This document shows, piece by piece, positions 1 to 4,518 of a DNA stretch of 14,095 bases. The notes under the pieces are model-generated. The model did no database searches. It saw only the letters and a program-made list of their open reading frames with translations, and was not told the DNA's origin. Made by a program: the position numbers and the translations under genes. Position 1 is the stretch's first letter. Each line of letters opens with the position of its first letter. Source of the DNA: an uncultured Bacilli bacterium (lineage in GTDB: Bacteria; Bacillota_I; Bacilli_A; RF39; UBA660); NCBI GenBank assembly GCA_947623845.1, contig CANQHM010000031.1, positions 1 to 14,095 of the forward strand, read 5' to 3'.

Positions 1-45
1 TTAAAACTCTTAAGCCCTTGTATTATAAGGCATCTTCACATATTT

Positions 46-71
46 GGTGAGAAGTTTATTCTCACCCCCCC
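46..71. repeat. Perfect 8-bp palindrome (hairpin) followed by a C-tract
   Basis: GGTGAGAA (46-53) and TTCTCACC (59-66) are perfect inverted copies around a 5-base centre (GTTTA), and a run of seven C follows (65-71). No T-tract follows on either strand, so it is not a normal intrinsic terminator. The size and geometry (two inverted arms around a short spacer) also fit a recombinase core site, but no integrase is in the window. Seen directly; function unknown. Confidence 0.5.
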
Positions 72-89
72 GTCAAGGCAAAGTTTTAG

Positions 90-119
90 TTGCATTTTCT
101 GTAAATTTGTGTATATAAT
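90..119 (+). promoter_or_regulatory. Sigma-A-type promoter for the plus-strand small RNA
   Basis: A -35 box TTGCAT (90-95), an 18-base spacer and a perfect -10 box TATAAT (114-119) predict a start near 126. Its TTGTGTA-plus-TATAAT segment also occurs, inverted, in the minus-strand promoter at 389-418. It reads towards the terminator at 189-215. Confidence 0.6.
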
Positions 120-125
120 ATATAT

Positions 126-215
126 AGGAACAAGAAAAGAGATACCATTTCGCATGTGGTGCTCATTTCATAGTTCGTTAAGCGTGTGCACCCAAGTAAG
201 GGTGTTTTATTTTTT
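126..215 (+). ncRNA. Candidate small RNA, possible antitoxin RNA
   Basis: A transcript from the promoter at 90-119 would run about 90 nt and end at a CACCC/GGGTG hairpin (189-204) with a T-rich tract (205-215). No open frame in it has a Shine-Dalgarno sequence. Its 3' end is antisense to the last codons of the small hydrophobic ORF on the minus strand (207-281), which is the convergent 3'-overlap layout of many type I toxin-antitoxin loci. A second pairing, GGTGC (158-162) with GCACC (188-192), would compete with the terminator stem. Expression and antitoxin function are inferred. Confidence 0.45.
189..215 (+). terminator. Intrinsic terminator of the plus-strand small RNA
   Basis: CACCC (189-193), loop AAGTAA, GGGTG (200-204), then TTTTATTTTTT (205-215). 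The T-tract lies only on the plus-strand side, so the element terminates rightward transcription. On the minus strand it is inside the tail of the toxin-like mRNA and has no U-tract. Confidence 0.65.
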
Positions 216-281
216 ATCGTTTATTATGCGAGAAATTAAAACAAGTATTACGACAAGCATAATTAAAGAATCGATCGCCAA
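207..281 (-). CDS. Candidate small hydrophobic toxin-like peptide
   Basis: Too short for routine gene calling. From a TTG at 281 the peptide is 24 residues: a short polar start (AIDS), a run of Leu/Ile/Val/Met long enough for one membrane span, then a polar basic end (ISRIINDKK) and TAA. This is the general plan of type I membrane toxins; the start resembles holin-like toxins and the end resembles Fst. The Shine-Dalgarno AGGGAGG (290-284) is only 2 nt from the TTG but 8 nt from an ATC codon at 275, so the start is uncertain. Alternatively, translation may re-initiate at the ATG at 260, 2 nt after the leader ORF stop, giving 17 residues. Its 3' codons overlap the terminator T-tract of the opposing RNA. 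Family membership is inference from composition and layout. Confidence 0.4.
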   Translation of the reverse strand: MAIDSLIMLVVILVLISRIINDKK

Positions 282-307
282 AACCTCCCTGTCTTTTCCT
301 TTTTCAT
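263..307 (-). CDS. Candidate 14-codon leader ORF upstream of the small peptide
   Basis: An ATG at 307 has an excellent Shine-Dalgarno (GGAGGGAGG, 323-315) at 7-nt spacing and encodes the basic peptide MKKEKTGRFWRSIL, ending in TAA at 263. The ATG of the hydrophobic peptide's internal start (260) comes 2 nt after this stop, in another frame, so translational coupling is plausible. An ATG at 313 in the same frame is too close to the Shine-Dalgarno. No family is recognised; it may act only as a leader controlling the downstream peptide. Confidence 0.35.
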   Translation of the reverse strand: MKKEKTGRFWRSIL

Positions 308-322
308 ATGCATTCCTCCCTC

Positions 323-345
323 CGTTTATATTTTTTTTATAAACG
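323..345 (-). promoter_or_regulatory. Hairpin directly abutting the leader Shine-Dalgarno
   Basis: CGTTTATA and TATAAACG are perfect 8-bp inverted arms around a 7-base homopolymer loop (A7 in the RNA). The stem touches the first G of the GGAGGGAGG ribosome binding site, so folding could limit ribosome access. Seen directly; the regulatory role is inferred. Confidence 0.4.
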
Positions 346-388
346 AACTAGAGGAAATAAAACACCATCAATGGTATCTCTTAAGTAC

Positions 389-418
389 ATTATATTACAC
401 AATTAGTTAACTTGTAAA
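389..418 (-). promoter_or_regulatory. Sigma-A-type promoter for the minus-strand toxin-like transcript
   Basis: On the minus strand, -35 TTTACA (418-413), an 18-base spacer and -10 TATAAT (394-389) predict a start near 382. The RNA would begin with the 13-base repeat sequence, fold a small ACCAT/ATGGT hairpin, and reach the leader ORF about 75 nt downstream. Confidence 0.6.
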
Positions 419-424
419 GAATTA

Positions 425-448
425 TTTTTATTTTTTGTAAAATAAAAA
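425..448. repeat. Perfect 10-bp AT-only inverted repeat
   Basis: TTTTTATTTT (425-434) and AAAATAAAAA (439-448) are perfect inverted arms around TTGT. It lies between the minus-strand toxin-like promoter and the XRE regulator gene, where an operator would be expected. Such an AT-rich palindrome can also arise by chance in this composition. Confidence 0.4.
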
Positions 449-522
449 TTTTATTGCATATATTCCTATTCTTAGTAGATTTTTTACTTTTTCTATGAAA
501 TAATTAATTTGAGGTGGTTAAG

Positions 523-765
523 ATGCCAAAAATCGATAAAGATGATAATAACTATATTTACTATTGGGTTGGTAAAAATATTAGAAAGTATCGAAAATTA
601 AAAGGTTGGACTCAAGCGAAATTAGCGGAAAAATGCAGTTATACAGAAAATTTTATTGGGGATTTAGAAAATGAAACTTTTAAAACTTGTTCTTTAAATA
701 CCTTATACCATATCTCAAAAGTATTAGGCGTTCATATTAGACAGTTATTTGACGATTTAGATTAA
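523..765 (+). CDS. XRE-family helix-turn-helix transcriptional regulator
   Basis: An 80-residue stand-alone Cro/C1-type DNA-binding protein. The classic pattern is visible: a first helix with VGKNIRKYRKLKGWTQ (about 16-31), the turn AKLAEKCSYT (32-41), the recognition helix ENFIGDLEN (42-50), then LNTLYHISKVLGV (58-70) as the packing helices. There is no sensor or dimerisation extension, as in short Firmicutes XRE regulators of mobile or toxin-antitoxin loci. The ATG at 523 is chosen because AGGTGG (512-517) sits 5 nt upstream; an in-frame GTG at 514 lies inside that Shine-Dalgarno. It is the only plus-strand gene in the window and diverges from the toxin-like transcript, so it may control that transcript or itself. 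Family call sure; targets unknown. Confidence 0.85.
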   Translation: MPKIDKDDNNYIYYWVGKNIRKYRKLKGWTQAKLAEKCSYTENFIGDLENETFKTCSLNTLYHISKVLGVHIRQLFDDLD

Positions 766-776
766 TTAATCATATA

Positions 777-799
777 AAAAGAGCTAGCAAAGCTCTTTT
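777..799. terminator. Bidirectional intrinsic terminator between convergent genes
   Basis: AAAAGAGCT (777-785) and AGCTCTTTT (791-799) form a perfect 9-bp stem with a 5-nt loop. T-rich tails follow on both strands, so it serves the XRE regulator on the plus strand and the hypothetical gene ending at 798 on the minus strand, whose stop codon overlaps it. Confidence 0.85.
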
Positions 800-1499
800 A
801 TTTTCTTAATCCTAATCTTCTCATATCATCATCTATTTCTTTACATACCCCATTATAATCAATTAATTCTTTATATTTTTCTATTTCTTTTTGTAATAAT
901 TCTATACCTAACATAGAATATATCTCATTAGGTCTACCATAAGTACTTTCAATCATTGGTAATATTAAAGGTGAAGCATATTTATCTCTTTCAATATCTT
1001 CTGGTTCATATTCTTCTTCAAATTTCACATATTTAGTTATAGCTTCTTTATTATTAATTTTTCTTATTTTAGGATTTTCCATTAACCAGTATATATTTTT
1101 ATCAAATATAAGTCCTGCAGAAGTATCAATTATAAAGTGTTTATCATCTTTTGTAATTATTTCTACAACACAATGGTCCGCATACATTGGATCATCTCTA
1201 ATAAACCTAGGATTTAATTTTATACTATCTACGGAAGCATAGATAAGATTTACATCATCTTCTTCATCTAGGAAAGCTTTCGCCATTAAAAGTGCTCTAT
1301 CATAACAATATCCATTCGACAACCCTTCTGATAATAAAATTATTGATGCCGGTATGCCCCCATTATATATAGTTCGTAATTTTTCAATTATTTCTTCACT
1401 ATAAAGAGAAATTTTTTGGTGCTTTATTCCCCATATTAATAATCTTTTATATTTATAATTATGTACATACCATTTCATTTTTTGTAATGTCTTATCCAC
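798..1499 (-). CDS. Hypothetical protein with transglutaminase-like Cys-His-Asp arrangement
   Basis: A 233-residue soluble protein without signal peptide or membrane span. Three short motifs occur in the order and spacing of transglutaminase-like (papain-fold) enzymes: GYCYDRALLMAKAFL around Cys65, ADHCVVEI around His109, and FIIDTSAG around Asp125. In that superfamily the triad drives thiol-based hydrolysis or transfer on peptide bonds; which reaction applies here cannot be told. The last 80 residues are charged and helical. The start is a GTG, supported by GGGGTG (1511-1506) at 6-nt spacing; the first internal ATG is 21 nt further. It has its own promoter (1530-1558) and shares a terminator with the XRE gene. 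Fold assignment is inference from motifs and moderately sure. Confidence 0.6.
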   Translation of the reverse strand: MDKTLQKMKWYVHNYKYKRLLIWGIKHQKISLYSEEIIEKLRTIYNGGIPASIILLSEGLSNGYCYDRALLMAKAFLDEEDDVNLIYASVDSIKLNPRFIRDDPMYADHCVVEIITKDDKHFIIDTSAGLIFDKNIYWLMENPKIRKINNKEAITKYVKFEEEYEPEDIERDKYASPLILPMIESTYGRPNEIYSMLGIELLQKEIEKYKELIDYNGVCKEIDDDMRRLGLRK

Positions 1500-1529
1500 T
1501 TAAAACACCCCTTTTTTTAAATTTTGTAT

Positions 1530-1558
1530 ATAATACCATACTCACTCACAAAAATCAA
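1530..1558 (-). promoter_or_regulatory. Extended -10 promoter of the transglutaminase-like gene
   Basis: Minus strand: -35 TTGATT (1558-1553), 17-base spacer, TG dinucleotide one base before the -10, and -10 TATTAT (1535-1530). It lies between the CotF terminator and the GTG start at 1499. Confidence 0.65.
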
Positions 1559-1561
1559 ACC

Positions 1562-1585
1562 AAAAAAGAAGCATCTTACGCTTCT
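1562..1585 (-). terminator. Intrinsic terminator after the CotF-like gene
   Basis: AGAAGC (1585-1580 on the minus strand) pairs with GCTTCT (1572-1567) across a 7-nt loop and is followed by a T-run ending at 1562. The hairpin includes the last codons and stop of the CotF-like gene. Confidence 0.75.
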
Positions 1586-1911
1586 TCATCACAATCACAA
1601 TCATTTAGTTCATCATATTTTTTAATTAATGAATTATATTTTTCATCAATTTTCTTTTGTGGTACTTCTTCTAAAGTATACCACCCTTTTTGAAATGCTA
1701 AGTTATATAAAGTTCTTTGGGCTTCTTGAATCTCTTCACTAAATTCTTTAAACTTTTCATATAATTCATTATTACTAGCTTCATTTAATGCTATCGCCAT
1801 ATCGACATTCATATGTTTTTCACTAGATAAGATATCCGTTAAGTAATCCCGATCATTTAAACTAATCGTTGCTGGTACTTTAGTTTCTTCATTTTTAATT
1901 TTCTTTTCCAT
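1576..1911 (-). CDS. CotF-like spore coat family protein
   Basis: A 111-residue helical protein of the coat F family (Pfam Coat_F type). The hallmark core is clear: DYLTDILSSEKHMN (about 22-35), a helix with IALNEASNNELYEKF (40-54), then QEAQRTLYNLAFQKGWYTLE (62-81), matching the family pattern of paired helices ending in an aromatic GWY. The C-terminus is Cys/Asp/Glu-rich (DCDCDEEA), longer and more acidic than typical CotF. Family members are spore coat components or ferritin-like helical proteins of unclear role. AGGAGG lies 5 nt before the ATG and overlaps the end of the upstream small gene, so the two are co-translated. No other sporulation gene is present, so a coat function here is uncertain. 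Confidence 0.75.
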   Translation of the reverse strand: MEKKIKNEETKVPATISLNDRDYLTDILSSEKHMNVDMAIALNEASNNELYEKFKEFSEEIQEAQRTLYNLAFQKGWYTLEEVPQKKIDEKYNSLIKKYDELNDCDCDEEA

Positions 1912-1920
1912 AAATACCTC

Positions 1921-2118
1921 CTACTCTAGAATTTTTAAAAGTTTATCACAAATACTTTTGTGCATACAACTTACTCTTTCTAATTCCTCTTTGATATCAT
2001 TATCTTCTACTAATTTACTAAATTCATGTGCTTTCTTACATACAATAAAATTCCATTCAAAAATATCGGCAATATAGGCGATATCTTTAGTTGAAATCAT
2101 TTCTGGAACTTTATTCAT
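1921..2118 (-). CDS. Small helical protein paired with the CotF-like gene
   Basis: A 65-residue protein, predicted mostly helical, opening MNKVPEMISTKDIAYIADIF and ending in a helix with ELERVSCMHKSICDKLLKIL. The ISTKD-Y-DIF-WN opening and MHK/C ending recall the short helical partners commonly found next to CotF-like genes, but no named family is claimed. The ATG at 2118 is chosen because GGTGGTG sits 5 nt upstream; an in-frame ATG at 2154 lies upstream of the predicted transcript start. The gap to the CotF-like gene is 9 nt, and that gene's Shine-Dalgarno lies in this gap, so the two form one operon. Three Cys residues are conspicuous in so short a protein. Confidence 0.65.
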   Translation of the reverse strand: MNKVPEMISTKDIAYIADIFEWNFIVCKKAHEFSKLVEDNDIKEELERVSCMHKSICDKLLKILE

Positions 2119-2152
2119 AACATCACCACCATTAGTAGTATGATACTTATAC

Positions 2153-2180
2153 ATTATCTTATTCTAGAAGTAATTGGTAA
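2153..2180 (-). promoter_or_regulatory. Probable promoter of the two-gene CotF unit
   Basis: Minus strand: -35-like TTACCA (2180-2175), 16-base spacer, -10-like GATAAT (2158-2153), just downstream of the sufU terminator. It predicts a start near 2147, which excludes the upstream ATG at 2154. The -35 matches consensus at four of six positions. No convincing sporulation-sigma element was seen. Confidence 0.4.
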
Positions 2181-2216
2181 TTAAAAAATACTGTTTTTAT
2201 TTTGAAACAGTATTTT
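2181..2216 (-). terminator. Strong intrinsic terminator of the suf operon
   Basis: AAAATACTGTTT (minus strand 2216-2205) pairs perfectly over 12 bp with AAACAGTATTTT (2196-2185), with an 8-nt loop and a T-rich tail. The sufU stop codon lies in the loop. Confidence 0.85.
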
Positions 2217-2619
2217 CATTTTTTAAAATCTTTTCTACTCCCAAATATGGTAGTAAGGCACAAGTTTTTCTATTTTCTTGATTATGAATGTTATCATAAC
2301 ATTTACTTAAGTTTAATTTATCACTAAGAGTTCCTTCTTCAATAAATTCCTTATAATCTTTAATATAAGACCCTACTTCATCTAAAGTTTTCCCAATTAA
2401 TTCTTGTAACATGATACTTGCTGAAGACGTTGCAATAGCACAAGCTTCCCCATCAAAATAACCATCTACTATTTTGTTATCTTTAATTTTTAAATAAATA
2501 TTTAAATTATCTATACAAGAAGCATTATTACTATTCGCTTTTAAATATTCTTGATCATTTATAGTTTCTTTATGAAATGGATGTAAATAATTATCCATTA
2601 TAATTTCTCGATTATCCAT
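2197..2619 (-). CDS. sufU: SufU-type iron-sulfur/sulfur-transfer scaffold
   Basis: A 140-residue member of the IscU/SufU family. SufU is a zinc-bound sulfurtransferase that takes sulfur from the SufS persulfide and passes it on for Fe-S cluster or tRNA thiolation chemistry in the cytoplasm. The ligand set is present: Cys35 and Asp37 in NASCIDN, Cys60 in GEACAIATSSAS, and Cys120 in RKTCALL, with the usual REIIMDNYLHP opening. The insertion after the second Cys region, which separates SufU from IscU, is present (SYIKDYKEFIEEGTLSD). An oddity is that the usual Cys-Gly-Asp is Cys-Ile-Asp, and the Gly before the second Cys is Ala. The ATG follows the sufS stop directly with no gap, so translation is coupled. 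Well supported. Confidence 0.93.
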   Translation of the reverse strand: MDNREIIMDNYLHPFHKETINDQEYLKANSNNASCIDNLNIYLKIKDNKIVDGYFDGEACAIATSSASIMLQELIGKTLDEVGSYIKDYKEFIEEGTLSDKLNLSKCYDNIHNQENRKTCALLPYLGVEKILKNENTVSK

Positions 2620-3816
2620 TTAAATCATCTCTTTTAATATTTTTTCTCTATCACTTAATAAACTTACTAATTTATCTATTTCGTCTTTAGTATTATAAAA
2701 ATATAAACTTACTCTTACGGTATTTCTCACCCCGATTTTATCTTTTAAAATTTTAGCACAATGATTTCCAGCCCGTACACAAATATTATATTTGTTTAAG
2801 TAAACGGCGATATCTTGACTAAATATTCCATCAACGTTAAAGGCGATGATTCCCGAATCACTTTCTTCATTTATAATATCAATATAAGAAATATTCTTAA
2901 GTTTTTCTAACAAGTATCTTCTTAAATCTTGTTCATAATAAGTTATATTATCTAACCCAATTTTTTGTAAATACTTAATGGCTGCTCCTAAACCAATCGC
3001 TCCCGCAATATTTTGGGTCCCCGCTTCTAACCGAAACGGAAGTTCTTTTAAGATTACTTCATCTTCATTATCAAATGTTTCATTCATTCCGCCTCCTAAA
3101 TACGTTGGAACAAATTCTTCTAGTAATTCTTGTTTACCATATAAAACCCCAATACCAGTAGGTCCGCACATCTTGTGCCCTGAAAATACTAAGAAATCCA
3201 CATCACTATCCGTTACATCAACTTTACGATGAGCGATACTTTGCGCCGCATCCACTACCACAAAAATATTATTTTGATGGGCAAAAGATGTTATTTCTTT
3301 TATCGGTCTTACATCCCCAATAACATTAGTTATCTCGGCTAAAGATATTACTTTAGTTTTGGGAGTAACTATTCTTTTAATATTTTCCATTGTTACATAG
3401 TTATTATCATCTAACTCAACATATTTAATGATAATTCCATTCGTTTTAGCTAATCTAAACCATGGTAAAACATTCGATGCATGTTCACTTTTGCTAATTA
3501 CGACTTCATCGCCCGCTTCTAGTAAATTGGCAAAAAAGTCATTAACAAGCATATTTAAAGAAGCTGTTGCTCCACTAGTAAAGATTATTTCTTCCCTTTT
3601 CTTCGCATTAATGAATTCTTTTACTAAGTTTCTTGCTTTTTCATATTCTTGATCAACTTTTAAAGAAATATCATAATCTCCTCTATGCGCATTTCCCGTA
3701 TAATTATTATAATAATCATTAATGGCATTAATAACATCATATGGTTTAAATGTCGTCGCTCCATTGTCAAAATAGATAATATCTTGTTTTAACATTGGAA
3801 AATCTTCTCTATTCAT
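2620..3816 (-). CDS. sufS: Cysteine desulfurase SufS
   Basis: A 398-residue group II cysteine desulfurase, a PLP enzyme that converts L-cysteine to L-alanine and a Cys-bound persulfide. Visible landmarks (numbered from the ATG at 3816) are YFDNGATT near the start, TSGAT (80-84), SEHASN with His112, VDAAQS with Asp189 and Gln192 holding the PLP ring, SGHKMCGP with the PLP Lys215, and RAGNHCAK with the catalytic Cys353. The short segment around that Cys is the group II (SufS/CsdA) signature rather than the IscS type. ATG 3816 is preferred over a GTG at 3825 because AGGAGG (3830-3825) lies 8 nt upstream and overlaps the GTG. sufU follows with no gap. sufB, sufC and sufD are not adjacent. Very well supported. 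Confidence 0.95.
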   Translation of the reverse strand: MNREDFPMLKQDIIYFDNGATTFKPYDVINAINDYYNNYTGNAHRGDYDISLKVDQEYEKARNLVKEFINAKKREEIIFTSGATASLNMLVNDFFANLLEAGDEVVISKSEHASNVLPWFRLAKTNGIIIKYVELDDNNYVTMENIKRIVTPKTKVISLAEITNVIGDVRPIKEITSFAHQNNIFVVVDAAQSIAHRKVDVTDSDVDFLVFSGHKMCGPTGIGVLYGKQELLEEFVPTYLGGGMNETFDNEDEVILKELPFRLEAGTQNIAGAIGLGAAIKYLQKIGLDNITYYEQDLRRYLLEKLKNISYIDIINEESDSGIIAFNVDGIFSQDIAVYLNKYNICVRAGNHCAKILKDKIGVRNTVRVSLYFYNTKDEIDKLVSLLSDREKILKEMI

Positions 3817-3906
3817 AACTTCCACCTCCTCTTATTCTTCTATAATATTTTATTCTTTTATAGTATGCTAGAAGTATATAAAATTCCCTAGAAAATTTGA
3901 TTTTTT

Positions 3907-3935
3907 ATTTTAACATACTATCTTTAGAATGTAAA
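3907..3935 (-). promoter_or_regulatory. Extended -10 promoter of sufSU
   Basis: Minus strand: -35 TTTACA (3935-3930), 17-base spacer, a TG placed for an extended -10, and -10 TAAAAT (3912-3907). It begins just past the stop codon of the thioredoxin-like gene. An 8-bp inverted repeat (3860-3867 with 3914-3921) has one arm in the spacer and one in the 5' untranslated region. No riboswitch or T-box signature was recognised in the 5' untranslated region. Confidence 0.6.
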
Positions 3936-3937
3936 TA

Positions 3938-4498
3938 TTATCTTAAATAGAATAATTCAATGAAAGAAGAAAGAATTTCTTTACTTTTACTACCTTCTAA
4001 AGCCCCAATAACACTACCATTTTGAATAACATAAGTTGTAGGGGTTCCATCTAGGTAAACATAATCAGCTAGTTCTATTTTTTCATCAGTCGTCATCGTC
4101 GTTGTATTAAGGCGATACATTTTTAATTCCATTTCTTCCATAGTTTCTTCTAATACTGGTTCAAAACGGGCACAATATCCACAACCATCTTTTACGATAA
4201 CTACTAAACTTTTATTAGAACTTTTAAATAAGTTTTTAAATTCTTCAAAAGTTAAATCGGTAATATTATCCGTTAATTCTTTTTGTTTAACACTATCATC
4301 TACTTTAACATTAGGTGTTGGTTGTTTATCTTCGCTAACTACCGATTCGCCATAATCAGTTTCTTCCTCACTTAGAGTTGGGTAGTCATATTCCGCAATA
4401 TTATTACGATGGGCGAATAGGAACCCTATTCCTGTCCCTGCTAGTAAGACCATTACTACTACTAAAATATTAATTATAATTTGTTTTTTGTTTTTCAT
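3938..4498 (-). CDS. Membrane-anchored thioredoxin-like protein (CGYC)
   Basis: A 186-residue protein with an N-terminal membrane anchor (about 7-29, after KNKK), a polar acidic linker (35-80), and a thioredoxin-like domain facing outside. The domain shows LVVIVKDGCGYCARFEP with the redox pair Cys106-Gly-Tyr-Cys109, and GTPTTYV with the cis-proline Pro153. The family catalyses thiol-disulfide exchange; whether this one oxidises or reduces partners cannot be read from sequence, though a CxYC with Gly is closer to glutaredoxin/DsbA-type variants than to CGPC thioredoxin. AAGGAG stands 7 nt before the ATG. It is the last gene of the eight-gene run, directly behind two genes for Cys-rich membrane proteins, its most likely substrates (inference). 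No clear terminator follows it. Confidence 0.8.
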   Translation of the reverse strand: MKNKKQIIINILVVVMVLLAGTGIGFLFAHRNNIAEYDYPTLSEEETDYGESVVSEDKQPTPNVKVDDSVKQKELTDNITDLTFEEFKNLFKSSNKSLVVIVKDGCGYCARFEPVLEETMEEMELKMYRLNTTTMTTDEKIELADYVYLDGTPTTYVIQNGSVIGALEGSKSKEILSSFIELFYLR

Positions 4499-4518
4499 TT
4501 TTTATCTCCTTCTTTCTC

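Larger units (their letters stand above)
137..382. repeat. Inverted repeat blocks at the 5' ends of two convergent transcripts
   Basis: A perfect 13-bp inverted repeat pairs 137-149 with 370-382 (AAGAGATACCATT on the respective coding strands). A second 9-bp block, TAGTTCGTT, pairs 171-179 with 342-350. The promoter regions just outside also match in inverted orientation. Both RNAs would therefore start with nearly the same sequence. This looks like a diverged inverted duplication of a promoter plus 5' untranslated region. Confidence 0.6.

Noticed and set aside
109..342. A 77-codon plus-strand open frame across the toxin-like locus
   Set aside because: It starts with GTG inside the -10 region, has no Shine-Dalgarno, and runs over a terminator and the antisense of the small ORF. 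Its composition fits a chance frame.
1487..1693. Plus-strand frame opposite the CotF-like gene and its terminator
   Set aside because: Crosses a promoter and terminator of the other strand and lacks a Shine-Dalgarno.
2119..2150. Sporulation sigma (E/K type) promoter before the CotF-like pair
   Set aside because: A CATAC-like string is present, but its spacing to the Shine-Dalgarno would leave no usable leader and no matching -35 was seen.
2978..3232. Plus-strand open frame inside sufS
   Set aside because: Antisense shadow of a clearly conserved gene; no ribosome binding site and Pro/Ser-rich composition typical of reverse-strand frames.
3890..3937. Possible terminator after the thioredoxin-like gene
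   Set aside because: A weak hairpin exists (ACAT/ATGT with one mismatch), but the following bases on the minus strand are A-rich, not U-rich. Read-through into sufS is possible.
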